Notes: generated by a model from the letters alone, not told the origin. Counted from the first letter of the stretch, positions 20,460 to 30,702 are shown. The stretch is 53,590 nucleotides of DNA from Robertmurraya korlensis (GCF_023715225.1 NZ_JAMBNS010000021.1:1-53590), one strand, 5' to 3'. Numbers and translations are program-made.

Positions 20460-20939
20460 TTACCCTCTTCTAGCTCCTCTTCCGCCACGCTTAGATTCTG
20501 TATTGCGCTTAAGAGAAGACAGTCGATCTTCACTATCTTTTAAGAAACGAGCCATTTTAGATTCAAAATTCTCTTTAGGAGGCATTCTATCATTGGCTTT
20601 CCCTTGACGAGGACGTCCTGCTCCTCTTGAATCATTTCCGCCACCACGATATGGTGGTCTTTCCGATCTTTCTGGACGAGAGCTGCGTTCAGGTCTCTCA
20701 GGTCGATCTACAGCTTTTTTAATTGATAAACCGATCTTTCCATCTTTCTCAACATTGATAACTTTTACTTCAACTTGGTCACCAACTTTAAGATGGTCGT
20801 TAATGTCTTTAACATAATTATCTGCAACTTCACTAATGTGAACAAGACCTGTTGATCCTTCCGGTAGCTCTACAAAAGCTCCAAAATTAGTAATGCCTGT
20901 TACCTTTCCTTGTAACTTGCTGCCTACTTCGATTGACAT
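20460..20939 (-). CDS. yabR: S1-domain RNA-binding protein YabR
   Basis: An S1 RNA-binding domain fills residues 1-75 (VGSKLQGKVTGITNFGAFVE, GLVHISEVADNYV, VKVINVEKDGKIGLSIKK). A disordered tail rich in Arg, Gly, Ser and Pro follows, ending in GGRGARRG. The domain resembles the general stress protein 13 and polynucleotide phosphorylase S1 modules. The length of 159 exceeds B. subtilis YabR (about 128) because of the basic tail. The ATG has AAGGAGGA about 11 bases upstream. It has its own SigA promoter and terminator. A role on ribosomes or RNA is inferred. Confidence 0.9.
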   Translation of the reverse strand: MSIEVGSKLQGKVTGITNFGAFVELPEGSTGLVHISEVADNYVKDINDHLKVGDQVEVKVINVEKDGKIGLSIKKAVDRPERPERSSRPERSERPPYRGGGNDSRGAGRPRQGKANDRMPPKENFESKMARFLKDSEDRLSSLKRNTESKRGGRGARRG

Positions 20940-20987
20940 AAAAAGAATGTTCCTCCTTAAGAATATAAAAAATCATACTTTATATAT

Positions 20988-21017
20988 ATTATACAGAAAG
21001 GAAAAAAAGCGTGTCAA
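20988..21017 (-). promoter_or_regulatory. SigA promoter of yabR
   Basis: Minus-strand TTGACA (21017-21012), an 18-base spacer and TATAAT (20993-20988), about 50 bases upstream of the yabR ATG. It begins just beyond the divIC stop. Confidence 0.82.
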
Positions 21018-21034
21018 TAAGCCGAGTTACCGGT

Positions 21035-21424
21035 TCATTTTTCCTTGTCTTTTTTTTCCTCTGGGAGGTTGAAAATTATCTCGTTACTATTGGAAAGAAA
21101 GAAATCCTTTCTTGCTAATTTAGCGATATATTCTTCATCATTTAGCTTAATGATTTCCTCTTTAAGGATGGTTTCATCCTTTTTTAAGGCGACTAATTCC
21201 TGGTCTGCCTTTTGCTTTTCTTCCTTCATTGCCTCAAGAGTCGCGGATTGCCTAAGGAGTGTAGATACAATAAAGTATGCTGCTAATCCTACAATTACAA
21301 TAAAAACAGTTAGCCTTCTTATAAGCAGAGTTCTTTTTCTTGCATTTTGAATCACTGCCATTTCCTGATGCTCCACATATTGTGAAGGTATTTTTGTTAT
21401 ATTGCGTTTTCTGACAACACTCAC
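21035..21424 (-). CDS. divIC: Cell-division protein DivIC (FtsB-like)
   Basis: Bitopic divisome protein. The cytoplasmic N-terminus (1-34) is followed by one transmembrane helix (about 35-58, LTVFIVIVGLAAYFIVSTLL). A coiled coil outside (about 62-100) ends in the DivIC motif NDEEYIAKLARKDFFLS. It acts with FtsL and DivIB at the septum. The start is GTG with GGAGGG nine bases upstream; 129 residues. It follows yabQ closely. Confidence 0.95.
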   Translation of the reverse strand: MSVVRKRNITKIPSQYVEHQEMAVIQNARKRTLLIRRLTVFIVIVGLAAYFIVSTLLRQSATLEAMKEEKQKADQELVALKKDETILKEEIIKLNDEEYIAKLARKDFFLSNSNEIIFNLPEEKKDKEK

Positions 21425-21439
21425 CTCGGCGTTCCCTCC

Positions 21440-22072
21440 TTACTCTTTGTCCTTTCTCCACCTAGAAAGAACGTTATTAATGGTATTCTTTATTCGTTGA
21501 TAATATCCTGCTAACTTATTATATAACTTCTCGACGGTTTTTTTAATATGTTTCGGCAATAAATTCCAAAATAATATCAAGAGCCATTTGACAGGGGTAA
21601 GTACAAGTTTTATTATCATCCAAATGACCTGGATTGCCCACTTTACAAGCGCGAATAGTCCCTTTCCTATCATTGTAACTAGACTTACACAACCTAGCAA
21701 GAGAGAGACAATTGGCCTATAAATAAGCATAAGGAATATTTTAACAGCATACCGATAAATAGAGATTATCATGGTTATGATAATCTCTAAAACTCTTGCG
21801 TACCCACGCTTTAAGAGACTTTGGTAAGCAGCAAACCCACAGAGAATGGCCAAGAAAATATAAAACCTTAATTCTCCTTGGTTAATAACAAATAATACGT
21901 AGAAAAAAATCAATCCCTGTAGAATCCAAAAGAAAATGTCGTTTAAAAATACAAGCCAAGACTTTCTTTTTGATCGAAATAAGAAACGATTATACGTATC
22001 AATTGCAGCACCTAGATAGCTTCCCATGGCCGCCATGGAAATCATTGTTAAAAATTGTGTGGTAAGTGTCAT
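21440..22072 (-). CDS. yabQ: Sporulation membrane protein YabQ
   Basis: A hydrophobic protein of 210 residues with about four to five transmembrane helices and a basic C-terminal tail (LSRWRKDKE). In B. subtilis YabQ is a mother-cell membrane protein needed for spore cortex formation, expressed with yabP under SigE. The ATG overlaps the yabP stop by four bases (ATGA), so the pair is coupled. No catalytic motif is visible. Confidence 0.92.
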   Translation of the reverse strand: MTLTTQFLTMISMAAMGSYLGAAIDTYNRFLFRSKRKSWLVFLNDIFFWILQGLIFFYVLFVINQGELRFYIFLAILCGFAAYQSLLKRGYARVLEIIITMIISIYRYAVKIFLMLIYRPIVSLLLGCVSLVTMIGKGLFALVKWAIQVIWMIIKLVLTPVKWLLILFWNLLPKHIKKTVEKLYNKLAGYYQRIKNTINNVLSRWRKDKE

Positions 22073-22377
22073 CGGAATAACTTGCTAAAGAAACCTTTAG
22101 CCTTCTCCCCATGCTGATCATCTAAATACACAAGATCAAAAACTTTCCCTTTAATGGATACAATCCCTTTATCAACATCTAGGTTTTTCATCTGCAGATT
22201 CTGACCCTTAATAGCAAGAAAGCCCATTACGGTTTCAAGCAGAAACTCTTCATTATCAAAACTTTCAACTTGTTTCACACCTGTGATGTCTAAAAGTCTA
22301 CGTCCCCTCATAATGACATCATGATCTGGTAACGTAGACCCCTTTGAAGAAGTATTTGTGTCATAGTATTGGCTCAT
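22069..22377 (-). CDS. yabP: Sporulation protein YabP
   Basis: A small soluble YabP/YqfC-family protein of 102 residues. Conserved blocks include GRRLLDITGVKQVESFDNEE and MKNLDVDKGIVSIKGKVFDL, ending FFSKLFR. The ATG at 22377 is chosen because GAGGG lies eight bases upstream and the N-terminus matches B. subtilis YabP. A longer in-frame start at 22419 would place it upstream of the candidate SigE start site. It is the first gene of the yabPQ sporulation unit; the molecular role is unknown. Confidence 0.92.
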   Translation of the reverse strand: MSQYYDTNTSSKGSTLPDHDVIMRGRRLLDITGVKQVESFDNEEFLLETVMGFLAIKGQNLQMKNLDVDKGIVSIKGKVFDLVYLDDQHGEKAKGFFSKLFR

Positions 22378-22418
22378 TCTCTCATCCCTCACAATCACTT
22401 TGTACAACCTTTTGTACA

Positions 22419-22447
22419 TATGTATGAAGGGGATGATTCAATTAGAA
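22419..22447 (-). promoter_or_regulatory. Probable SigE promoter of yabPQ
   Basis: On the minus strand the -10 reads CATACATA (22426-22419), fitting the SigE CATACANT pattern. A -35-like TTCTAATT (22447-22440) lies 13 bases upstream. yabP and yabQ are SigE-dependent in B. subtilis. The -35 match is imperfect. Confidence 0.55.
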
Positions 22448-22482
22448 CAGAAACATACGTGGACGATTCCTCATCTAGCTAG

Positions 22483-22752
22483 CTATTCTACGGCTTCTTC
22501 AACCTTTTCTTCCTTAACGAGACTATACATATCTGCCGCTTCCTCTTTTCTGGACGTTTCTTGAAGCTTTTCGATTTTTACCGTTACGATCTTTTGTCCA
22601 AATCGGACAGCCAGCTCATCTCCAACTTTTACGGTTGAGCTTGCTTTTGCCTGTAGGCCATTTATCGTAATTCTTCCTTGGTCACTAACCTCTTTCGCAA
22701 GTGTTCTTCTTTTAATAAGACGTGAGACTTTTAAAAATTTATCTAATCTCAT
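22483..22752 (-). CDS. rqcP: S4-domain ribosome quality-control factor RqcP (YabO)
   Basis: Small S4 RNA-binding protein related to Hsp15. In B. subtilis it works with RqcH on stalled 50S subunits to add alanine tails. The S4 motif covers about residues 1-60 (MRLDKFLKVSRLIKRRTLAK, DQGRITINGLQAKAS). An acidic tail follows. The ATG at 22752 gives 89 residues, with GAGGAG six bases upstream. The upstream extension to 22806 lies inside yabN and is not supported. Confidence 0.93.
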   Translation of the reverse strand: MRLDKFLKVSRLIKRRTLAKEVSDQGRITINGLQAKASSTVKVGDELAVRFGQKIVTVKIEKLQETSRKEEAADMYSLVKEEKVEEAVE

Positions 22753-22768
22753 ATAAAACTCCTCCTCA

Positions 22769-24235
22769 TCACTCTTCTTTTTTTGCCTCATTCCAGAACT
22801 GATCAAGCTCTTCTAATGTAAATTCATCAAAACCTTTCCCACTAGCAAGTACCTTAGTCTCTATAAAAGCAAAGCGCCGCAAGAACTTTTGATTTGTTTG
22901 AAATAATGCCTCTTCAGGTTGAATTTCTAGGAACCGAGCAATATTGACCAGAGCGAACAAGATATCTCCCAATTCCTTCTGTAAGTCGTCTGTATGTGTC
23001 TCCTTGGCGAGTTCTTCCTCAAACTCAAGTAGTTCTTCCTTTACCTTTTCCCATGCTTGTACTACATTTTCCCAATCAAAGCCAACTTTTGCCGCCTTTT
23101 TTTGCAGTTCATAAGCACGTATTAAATTAGGTAAATGGGTACCTACACCATCAAGAATAGAAACTTTTTGTTCTCCTTTTTCCTCCACTTTAATCTCTTG
23201 CCAATTCTTCAATACATCTTCAGCCGTTTCCGCGGTTACATCACCAAATACATGCGGATGCCTTCTGACCATTTTTCCCGATATCCCTTCAATTACTTCA
23301 TCAATAGAGAAATATCCTTCATCTTCTCCAATCTGCGCATGTAGCATCACTTGAAGTAGCACGTCTCCCAGCTCTTCAATCATATGGTCAATATCATCTT
23401 CATCAATTGCTTCAATTAACTCATACGACTCTTCGATAAGATACTTTTTTAAGGATTGGTGTGTTTGCTTTTTATCCCACGGACAGCCATTTGGTCCACG
23501 AAGTTCAGCAATAATCTTTCTAAGCTTAGAAAACTCCTTATAAGATAACTCTTCTTTTTGAACAGGTGGAACATATACTGAGGTTAAGTTATTTAATGTC
23601 ACTTCCCGGTCAAGCTCATGCAACGGAACCTTTTTGACTTGTTCTTTGGATGTACCTGCTGCTGTTACAATGGCCACAACATGGTCAAAAGGGTATTTTT
23701 CCATTAATGTTAGTTTCACTTCTGAGGCAATGAACGTGTCATATACCTGCCCAATAATCAGATGCTGATTCATATAAAGTTCATCACGTTTCAGATTTGT
23801 TCCATCTAAAAGTTGGAATCCCTCAATGGGGTCGATTTTTACTGCCTGAAACAAAGGATCTAAAAAACTTTGACCTCCAATAACCTCAATCTCTACCTGT
23901 AGCTCATTCGCTTTTTCTAACAGGATTTGAACCGTACGCTCGGCAACCAGTGGATGTCCAGGAACAGCATACACTAGTGACTCCACATGGGCTTTTGAGA
24001 TAAGATCATCACATATAGACGCATAAACCTCATCAAATGTTTCTTTTGCTTCGTATATATGATCATATGAAGAAAACTGAAAATCTTCTTCTCTAACTAA
24101 CTGTTCCACTACAGGATGTTCTTTCGTTCGAAGATATACTCTCTCACTTTGTTTTAAAATTTTATATATGCCCATTGGCAGCTGATCCATATCACCTGCA
24201 CCCAGACCAACGATCTGAATTTGATTCAAATTCAT
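22769..24235 (-). CDS. yabN: Bifunctional tetrapyrrole-methylase-like / MazG nucleotide pyrophosphohydrolase (YabN)
   Basis: Fusion protein. Residues 1-230 resemble SAM-dependent tetrapyrrole methylases (IVGLGAGDMDQLP, VYAVPGHPLVAERT). Residues 255-488 are a MazG NTP pyrophosphatase with two all-helical repeats: LRGPNGCPWDKKQTHQSL, EESYELIEAIDEDD and LGDVLLQVMLHAQI carry the metal-binding acidic residues. It probably removes abnormal NTPs; the methylase substrate is unknown. The ATG overlaps the yabM stop by one base, but the ribosome site AGGAG is only three bases away. A TTG at 24229 has better spacing (nine) and is a real alternative. Confidence 0.93.
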   Translation of the reverse strand: MNLNQIQIVGLGAGDMDQLPMGIYKILKQSERVYLRTKEHPVVEQLVREEDFQFSSYDHIYEAKETFDEVYASICDDLISKAHVESLVYAVPGHPLVAERTVQILLEKANELQVEIEVIGGQSFLDPLFQAVKIDPIEGFQLLDGTNLKRDELYMNQHLIIGQVYDTFIASEVKLTLMEKYPFDHVVAIVTAAGTSKEQVKKVPLHELDREVTLNNLTSVYVPPVQKEELSYKEFSKLRKIIAELRGPNGCPWDKKQTHQSLKKYLIEESYELIEAIDEDDIDHMIEELGDVLLQVMLHAQIGEDEGYFSIDEVIEGISGKMVRRHPHVFGDVTAETAEDVLKNWQEIKVEEKGEQKVSILDGVGTHLPNLIRAYELQKKAAKVGFDWENVVQAWEKVKEELLEFEEELAKETHTDDLQKELGDILFALVNIARFLEIQPEEALFQTNQKFLRRFAFIETKVLASGKGFDEFTLEELDQFWNEAKKEE

Positions 24236-25845
24236 CAACTCCTATTTTTTTTCGGGAGTAATTGTATTAGTTTGCTTCCAAGAGGCAGTAAACTCAATTC
24301 ACTCTCTTTAAATGTATGTAATCTTAATATAACAATTAAGTAGCTTAGACCACCTAATATAACTCCAACCATTGCTTCTAACCCGGCCACTAATCGACTC
24401 GGTTCAATAAGGAAATGATCAATAAGCCACTGATACCCTTTTAATATCAGAAACATAATTAAAGCAGCCACTGCAACCTTTATTAACTCTTTCCCTTTTA
24501 TAATCTCTCCCTTTACCCTTGTTAGGAGAACCATAAACAAAAGGATGCTGATGATCACAAGTGATATGACGGAAGCAAAGACCGCACCATAAGCTCCAAA
24601 TAGGGGCACGAAATACATATTAAATAAATATTTTAACAAACAGCCAAGTACAATTGTTATCGCAGGGAATACGATTTGCCCCAGTCCTTGAAGTACGGCA
24701 CATAAAGTGATAATTAGTGAACTTAAAAGAATAATGGTGCTTTGCATGGCAAGAATAGATGATCCTTCGCTATTCTGAAATAAAAAGATATTGGTCGGCT
24801 CAATAATGGAAAGAAGACCAATACTTGCTCCAATTCCAACCATTATACTAATAAGTAAAGATAAACGGATCCGATCATGTAGCACCCTCATATTCATTTT
24901 CACTTTTTCACTAGAGATGATTGGGACAAGAGATAAGGACATTGATGTAGCTACTACTGTTCCGAGTTGAATAAGAGGAACTCCTCGATCATATATTCCC
25001 TTAATTTCCTTTGCAGCATGTTCATTTGTCATGATTTTTAATAATAAAGAATAGAGGTTCAGAGAATCTGCCAGTTGAATAAACAAGAGAAGCATACTAC
25101 TTACACTGATAGCAAATCCTTGAATACATAGTAATTTTATTAGTCCCTTTGCTTCATACCATGATGGAAGTGATGTTTTTTGGAAAAACACCGGGAGATC
25201 CTTTTGCCTTTTTTTAAAATAGAAAAGCAATACGGACACTGCTACTAACCCTCCGACAATGGAACCGAACATTGCCCCTGCTCCCACTGTATAAAGATCT
25301 TCATTCCTTAGGGCGAAGGCAATCATAAGAATGGTGCTGACTCGTATAAATTGTTCACTTACTTGTGAAATTGCCGTTGGCTTCATATCACCACTTCCCT
25401 GGAAAACCCCTCTTAAAATAGACAGAACCGGGAATAAAAGAAAGATAAATGAAATGGCCTGTAACAGAAGGGCAATATGTGGGTCTTGCATAAAAGAGGC
25501 TATATAGGGAGCACCGTAAAATAAAGCTACAAATAGGATGACTCCAATCAAAGATAAAAGAAAAGAGGAGGTAACAATTAGCTTCTTTGCTCCTTGAACG
25601 TCTTTTACGCTCATTTTTTCGATATAAAGTTTAGATATAATAACAGGAAAGCCGTATGTACATAACACCAATGCCATTCCGTAGAAGGGATAGGCTTGTT
25701 GATAGATATAAAATCCTACGTCCCCAACTAGGTTTTGGAAGGGAATTCGATAAAACGCACTTAGCACTTTGATAATAAGTGCAGAAACAGTAAGAAGTAA
25801 GGTTCCCTTTAGTATGGTATGTGACTCTTTATGGGGTTTAATCAC
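24235..25845 (-). CDS. yabM: MOP-superfamily polysaccharide-flippase-like membrane protein (YabM/SpoVB-like)
   Basis: An integral membrane protein of about 536 residues with roughly 14 predicted helices, in the MurJ/SpoVB/Wzx flippase superfamily. The N-terminal block LKGTLLLTVSALIIKVLSA and YRIPFQNLVGDVGFYIYQQA are typical of SpoVB and YabM. The lipid-linked substrate is unknown. The start is uncertain: the reading frame extends to 25947, but family alignment favours a GTG at 25845 (MIKPHKESHTILKG) or 25851. Neither has an ideal ribosome site. Confidence 0.88.
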   Translation of the reverse strand: MIKPHKESHTILKGTLLLTVSALIIKVLSAFYRIPFQNLVGDVGFYIYQQAYPFYGMALVLCTYGFPVIISKLYIEKMSVKDVQGAKKLIVTSSFLLSLIGVILFVALFYGAPYIASFMQDPHIALLLQAISFIFLLFPVLSILRGVFQGSGDMKPTAISQVSEQFIRVSTILMIAFALRNEDLYTVGAGAMFGSIVGGLVAVSVLLFYFKKRQKDLPVFFQKTSLPSWYEAKGLIKLLCIQGFAISVSSMLLLFIQLADSLNLYSLLLKIMTNEHAAKEIKGIYDRGVPLIQLGTVVATSMSLSLVPIISSEKVKMNMRVLHDRIRLSLLISIMVGIGASIGLLSIIEPTNIFLFQNSEGSSILAMQSTIILLSSLIITLCAVLQGLGQIVFPAITIVLGCLLKYLFNMYFVPLFGAYGAVFASVISLVIISILLFMVLLTRVKGEIIKGKELIKVAVAALIMFLILKGYQWLIDHFLIEPSRLVAGLEAMVGVILGGLSYLIVILRLHTFKESELSLLPLGSKLIQLLPKKNRS

Positions 25846-25910
25846 CCTCACCCCCAATTTATGTAATTCGGAGTTATTATAGCACATCGGAGACATGCAT
25901 ACATGATAAG

Positions 25911-25942
25911 ACGGAAAAAGAGGTAGCTGATTGCTACCCCTT
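25911..25942 (-). terminator. Terminator downstream of spoVT
   Basis: The stem GGTAGC / GCTACC has a five-base loop. On the minus strand it is followed by TCTTTTTCC. It lies about 13 bases past the spoVT stop, supporting a single-gene spoVT transcript. Confidence 0.85.
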
Positions 25943-25954
25943 TCCATTTAATCT

Positions 25955-26491
25955 TTATGACTCCATTTGTCTTGCAAGGAATCCAGCAGCTGTTTCTACA
26001 GCTTTACGCTCTACTTCACCGATTGTGGATTCTTTCGAGAAGATGATAACAGCACCGATAGGATCACCGTTTGCAATAATTGGACCGACGGTGTATGAAG
26101 AAATGGTTTCATCAATTCCATCGATTAATGCCACTTCACCCTGTTGAGTAATGATGACCGAGGTTCTGTCTTCCATTGTCTTTTCAACAAGATCACTAAT
26201 ATTCTTATTTAAATAGTCCTTCTTTGAGCTACCTGCAACAGCTATGTAAGCATCTCTGTCACAAATTAAGATGGGATTTCCTAAGCTATCGTATAGAGCC
26301 TCTGCATATTCCTTTGCAAAGTCACTTAACTCGCTGATTGGAGAATACTTCTTTAAGATCACCTCTCCATCGCGGTCTACGAAAATTTCTAACGGGTCTC
26401 CCTCACGAATTCGAAGAGTTCTGCGGATTTCTTTAGGAATGACGACACGACCCAAATCATCGATTCGACGAACAATACCAGTTGCTTTCAT
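25955..26491 (-). CDS. spoVT: Stage V sporulation regulator SpoVT (AbrB family)
   Basis: Forespore transcription factor that adjusts SigG-dependent genes. The N-terminal AbrB swapped-hairpin DNA-binding domain (1-52: MKATGIVRRIDDLGRVVIP, EIRRTLRIREGDPLEIFVD) is followed by a GAF-like domain (about 55-178). The ATG at 26491 gives exactly 178 residues as in B. subtilis, with GTGAGG nine bases upstream. The frame continues 25 codons upstream, beyond the family start. A SigG-like promoter lies about 80 bases upstream. It is paralogous to abrB elsewhere in this window. Confidence 0.97.
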   Translation of the reverse strand: MKATGIVRRIDDLGRVVIPKEIRRTLRIREGDPLEIFVDRDGEVILKKYSPISELSDFAKEYAEALYDSLGNPILICDRDAYIAVAGSSKKDYLNKNISDLVEKTMEDRTSVIITQQGEVALIDGIDETISSYTVGPIIANGDPIGAVIIFSKESTIGEVERKAVETAAGFLARQMES

Positions 26492-26576
26492 CCAACGTTG
26501 CCTCACTTTCATCTGATGATTTAAACGATTGGCATCCATCTCTCTACGTTGTGAAATGATTGCCATTGTTTGAACT

Positions 26577-26606
26577 TAGTATCTTTCATATGGAAAGTTC
26601 TATACA
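26577..26606 (-). promoter_or_regulatory. SigG-like promoter of spoVT
   Basis: Minus-strand TGTATA (26606-26601), a 17-base spacer and GATACTA (26583-26577) match the SigG pattern (TGNATA, then CATNNTA with one mismatch). spoVT is SigG-dependent in B. subtilis. Confidence 0.65.
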
Positions 26607-26721
26607 CTTACATAGTTTTTTCTCTAAAATGTTAAATTTAACAATAATGGATAAATATACCGGTTTATTTTTACTTCCCCCTTACCATTGCAATTAAACA
26701 TTTTACTATGCTATTTATCTC

Positions 26722-29700
26722 TTAAGAGACAATACTTCCTAGATCCTTCCTTGCATTATGAAGACCTTTCATCATCTTGAAAGCAGCGTCTAGCCACTGA
26801 TCTAACCCAACTCCCTTAATATGAAGAACCATCTTTAATTTACTTCCGTCCATTCCAAGTCCAACCATACGGCCAAATTGACTGCTTACCTCAAATATTT
26901 TTTGACCATCTATTTGAGAACTATCCTCTTCAGAGACAATAATATTAATTTCATTTTTACTTTGCTTAATTGTCTCAACACCAGCCATTCTTGCATAGAC
27001 CTTTAACTCAGATAATTGGAACAGGTAAGCCACTTCATCAGGGAATTCACCGAACCGATCGATCATCTCCTCTTGAAGCTCTTGTACATCTTCAAGAGTT
27101 AATAGTCCACGGAACCGCTTATACATTTCAATTTTTTGATTTCCATCACGAATGTATGTGTCTGGTATATATGCATCTACCTCCACATCAATCTCAACAG
27201 GCTTAATAACCACTTCTTTATCAATACCAACTTTTCTTTCCTCTATTGCTTCCTTAAGCATTTGAGAATATAGGTCAAATCCGACAGAATCAATAAATCC
27301 ATGCTGCTCTGCACCTAATAGATTTCCAGCCCCACGAATAGATAAGTCACGCATGGCTATTTTGAAACCTGAACCAAGCTCGGTAAATTCTTTAATAGCC
27401 TGAAGTCTTTTTTCTGCAACTTCTGTTAGAACCTTATCTTTTCTATAGGTAAAGTAGGCGTATGCCACTCGATTGGATCGTCCTACACGTCCTCTTAGCT
27501 GATACAACTGAGAAAGCCCCATACGGTCAGCATCGAACACAATCAATGTATTTACATTAGGAATATCTACACCTGTTTCAATAATGGTCGTACTAACAAG
27601 TACATCCGATTCTCCTTCTAAAAACCCAAGCATAACGGACTCAAGCTCATTCTCTGTCATTTTCCCGTGCGCGTACGTCACACGTGCATCTGGCACAAGC
27701 GCTCTGATTTCTTCTGCTTTTCTTTCAATATCCTCCACTCGATTGTAAAGGAAATAAACTTGCCCACCACGTGCTAACTCCCTTTCAATCGCTTCTTTTA
27801 CCAATCCACCGTTATACTCCATCACATAGGTTTGAACCGGGAAACGGTTCTCCGGAGGAGTCTCAATTACCGATAAATCCCTTACTCCAAGCATCGACAT
27901 ATGAAGAGTTCTCGGGATCGGAGTAGCCGTTAACGTGAGCACATCCACATTTGTTTTTAACTGCTTAATCTTTTCCTTATGTGTGACTCCAAAACGCTGT
28001 TCCTCATCAATAATCAACAGCCCTAAATCCCGATACGTAATGTCTTTAGAAAGAATACGATGAGTTCCTACCACCACATCTACCGTACCCGTCTTTAAGC
28101 CATTAATAGTCTCATTCTGCTGCTTTCTGCTTCTAAAACGACTTAGTAGACCAATATTAATTGGATAATCTTGAAAACGTTCCCTCATGGTCTCATAGTG
28201 TTGCTGAGCTAAGATCGTAGTTGGGACGAGCAAAGCAACCTGCTTACCATCTGCAATTGCTTTAAACGCAGCACGAATGGCAACCTCTGTCTTTCCGTAT
28301 CCCACATCCCCACACAGCAGTCGATCCATCGGACGTTCTCTTTCCATATCTTTTTTAATTTCCTGGATAGAACGCAATTGATCCTCGGTCTCTTGGTATG
28401 GAAATGCTGATTCAAACTCCCTCTGCATATCTCCATCAGGATTAAAAGCGTAGCCGACAGAAGCTTCTCTTTCTGCATAAAGCTTAATAAGATCATCAGC
28501 AATATCTTGAACAGATGACTGAACCTTCGTTTTCACACGTTTCCAGTCATTCCCACCAAGCTTATAAATTTTCGGCTCTTTGCCCTCAGATCCCACATAT
28601 TTTTGAACCAAATCAATTTGCTCTACAGGAACATATAACTTATCGGTTCCTTGATAGCGAATGTGTAAATAATCCTTATGCACTCCGTTAATGACGAGCG
28701 TTTCTATCCCTAGATACTTCCCTATCCCATGATTCACGTGAACAACATAGTCGCCCACTTTTAATTCTGAGTAACTTTTAATCCTCTCAGCATTAGATAA
28801 CTTTTGCCTTCTTGTTGTTTTCTTCGAACGTTTATTAAAAAGTTCTTCCTCTGTTATAACAACAATTTTCTGTATTGGTAACTCAAAGCCTGTTTGTAAC
28901 CCACCTTGCATGATTTGGACTTTACCTTTTAAAATATCCTGCTTTTGGTTTGCAACAACTGCCTCAATTTCATAGTCTTCTAATACTCTTTCTAGTTTCT
29001 TACTTTTCTCACTATCTTCTCCTAAAAAAATGACCGAATACTTTCCTTTTTTCCAACGCTCAATTTCCCCTTTTAATACATTCATCTGCCCATGGAAATT
29101 CTGCATTTGCTTACAAGTGACATTAATAATGTTCTGAGGGTTCGTATTGGGAACATGTCGTAGGAAAAGTGACATATAGACAATTAATTTATTTGATTTT
29201 TGTAGCATTCCATTCAGATGGTGAGACACAAGAATATCATGAACAATCTTTCCTTCCCCTAGAAGGCTTGTATACCATTCTGCTTCCTCTTTATCCAAAG
29301 AATCGCTCATTTCCTGAACTCTACTAATTTCATCTACAAAAATAAGACCGTTTTTCGGCAAATAGTCTAATAGACTGTTAGACTTTTCATAGGCGAAAGA
29401 TAAATACTTAAATAACTGCTCTGGCCTTTGACCATTCTTTAGTTGTTCGATCTCATAGCCTATATTTTGAGACAATAAAGTTTTTACTTTCTCATCCTTC
29501 AGCTTTTTCAAGCTCTTAGCTAGGTGCTCTTCAAGTCGTTGAGCGATTATTGGAAAATGGGAATCATCTAATGGAGATTCCGTTGCTGGCCCAATAAAAA
29601 CCGTAGACAACTTTTCCTTTGAGCGTTGATCTTCCAATGAGAACGTGCGGATAGAATCTACTTCTGTATCAAAAAACTCTACCCGAATCGGGTCCGCTTC

Positions 29701-30261
29701 CGTCAGCGGATAAATATCTAATATTCCCCCACGTACACTAAATTCACCAGGTGCTGCAACCATTTCAGATCTGGCGTAGCCCATTTTCACAAGCTGAAGA
29801 CTAAGTTCACCTAGCTCGATATCCTGCCCTATGGAAATCGAATATTGCTTAGATTTCCATAGCTCGAGTGGCGGAAGATATTTTCTAACTCCAGCAATTG
29901 GAGCAATAATGATTCCCCCTGCATTGCTGCTTAAATAATTCAAAGCCTCTATTCTCTGCGCCTTTAATTCTGGACTAGCAATACTCATCTCGGCTGCTAT
30001 TAGTTCATTAGCTGGATATAGGAAGACCTCATCTACCTCGACCAATTGAATTAAATCATCGTATAGCTTTTGCGCTTGTAACAGATTATGAGTAACGATA
30101 AGCATTGGCTTTTTCATACGTTCATATATCGATGCCAAAAATACTGTTCTTGCAGAACCTGATAGCCCCGCAATCAGCTGTTCAGTAATGCCTTCTTCAA
30201 TTCCAGAAAGGACAGATTTTGTATCATCTAGTTCACTGAAAAGTTGCTTAATTGCTAACAT
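26722..30261 (-). CDS. mfd: Transcription-repair coupling factor Mfd
   Basis: Removes RNA polymerase stalled at DNA lesions and recruits UvrA. UvrB-like N-terminal domains (1-~350) are followed by the RNA-polymerase-interacting domain (about 490-560, [20 protein letters not shown]). The superfamily 2 translocase has Walker [12 protein letters not shown], the DEEQRFG box, [13 protein letters not shown] and [13 protein letters not shown]-terminal TRCF domain follows. The ATG at 30261 has GGAGGAGGG five bases upstream and gives 1179 residues (B. subtilis about 1177). It follows fin by 78 bases, after a terminator. Confidence 0.97.
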   Translation of the reverse strand: MLAIKQLFSELDDTKSVLSGIEEGITEQLIAGLSGSARTVFLASIYERMKKPMLIVTHNLLQAQKLYDDLIQLVEVDEVFLYPANELIAAEMSIASPELKAQRIEALNYLSSNAGGIIIAPIAGVRKYLPPLELWKSKQYSISIGQDIELGELSLQLVKMGYARSEMVAAPGEFSVRGGILDIYPLTEADPIRVEFFDTEVDSIRTFSLEDQRSKEKLSTVFIGPATESPLDDSHFPIIAQRLEEHLAKSLKKLKDEKVKTLLSQNIGYEIEQLKNGQRPEQLFKYLSFAYEKSNSLLDYLPKNGLIFVDEISRVQEMSDSLDKEEAEWYTSLLGEGKIVHDILVSHHLNGMLQKSNKLIVYMSLFLRHVPNTNPQNIINVTCKQMQNFHGQMNVLKGEIERWKKGKYSVIFLGEDSEKSKKLERVLEDYEIEAVVANQKQDILKGKVQIMQGGLQTGFELPIQKIVVITEEELFNKRSKKTTRRQKLSNAERIKSYSELKVGDYVVHVNHGIGKYLGIETLVINGVHKDYLHIRYQGTDKLYVPVEQIDLVQKYVGSEGKEPKIYKLGGNDWKRVKTKVQSSVQDIADDLIKLYAEREASVGYAFNPDGDMQREFESAFPYQETEDQLRSIQEIKKDMERERPMDRLLCGDVGYGKTEVAIRAAFKAIADGKQVALLVPTTILAQQHYETMRERFQDYPINIGLLSRFRSRKQQNETINGLKTGTVDVVVGTHRILSKDITYRDLGLLIIDEEQRFGVTHKEKIKQLKTNVDVLTLTATPIPRTLHMSMLGVRDLSVIETPPENRFPVQTYVMEYNGGLVKEAIERELARGGQVYFLYNRVEDIERKAEEIRALVPDARVTYAHGKMTENELESVMLGFLEGESDVLVSTTIIETGVDIPNVNTLIVFDADRMGLSQLYQLRGRVGRSNRVAYAYFTYRKDKVLTEVAEKRLQAIKEFTELGSGFKIAMRDLSIRGAGNLLGAEQHGFIDSVGFDLYSQMLKEAIEERKVGIDKEVVIKPVEIDVEVDAYIPDTYIRDGNQKIEMYKRFRGLLTLEDVQELQEEMIDRFGEFPDEVAYLFQLSELKVYARMAGVETIKQSKNEINIIVSEEDSSQIDGQKIFEVSSQFGRMVGLGMDGSKLKMVLHIKGVGLDQWLDAAFKMMKGLHNARKDLGSIVS

Positions 30262-30304
30262 ATATGCCCTCCTCCCAATACCTACACATGTATGTAATAT
30301 AAAA

Positions 30305-30338
30305 ACAGAAAAATGCTTTGGATGTTTCTCCAAAGCGT
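30305..30338 (-). terminator. Terminator between fin and mfd
   Basis: The stem GCTTTGG / CCAAAGC is followed on the minus strand by ATTTTTC. It begins directly after the fin stop. Confidence 0.75.
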
Positions 30339-30339
30339 T

Positions 30340-30570
30340 TTACTGAATTAGATAGTCTTGTTCATGAAAGTCTGGATTTCTTTCTAGCAATTCCTGACAA
30401 TCCTCACAAATCGATTTAATATGCATATTTCCCTCTGTATCATACCTTACCATATCAAGTCGCTCTTCACCATTCAGCATGTGAAGTCCTAATCTTTCAG
30501 ACTCTAAAGTAGTTTGTTCAATGGTGCCCATTGTATGTCCGCAGTGTCGGCAATGGTAATGAATGGCCAT
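30340..30570 (-). CDS. fin: Anti-SigF factor Fin (YabK)
   Basis: Small forespore protein that inhibits SigF and helps the switch to SigG in B. subtilis. It is 76 residues, the same as B. subtilis Fin. The N-terminal CRHCGHTMG and later CEDCQE supply four cysteines for a probable zinc site. The ATG at 30570 has GGAGGG six bases upstream. The 22-codon extension upstream lies across the likely promoter and is rejected. Confidence 0.95.
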   Translation of the reverse strand: MAIHYHCRHCGHTMGTIEQTTLESERLGLHMLNGEERLDMVRYDTEGNMHIKSICEDCQELLERNPDFHEQDYLIQ

Positions 30571-30603
30571 GCCTGTCCCTCCTAGTAAACAATTCATTAA
30601 GCT

Positions 30604-30635
30604 TAGTATTGACCTTTTAGGACAGACTTTATTCA
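30604..30635 (-). promoter_or_regulatory. Forespore (SigF/SigG-like) promoter of fin
   Basis: Minus-strand TGAATA (30635-30630) and CAATACTA (30611-30604) are separated by 18 bases. The parts resemble SigG/SigF elements, although the spacing to the core ATACTA is longer than usual. fin is transcribed by SigF and SigG in B. subtilis. Confidence 0.45.
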
Positions 30636-30702
30636 CTCATTACTTATATACGATATGTAATCCACGCAACAATGATAACCGAAGATTCATTTTTCCTTAC
30701 AA

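Noticed and set aside
28730-28745. TGATTCACGTGAACAA inside mfd, similar to parS
   Set aside because: It differs from TGTTNCACGTGAAACA at three defined positions, lies in coding sequence, and such degenerate sites usually bind ParB weakly.
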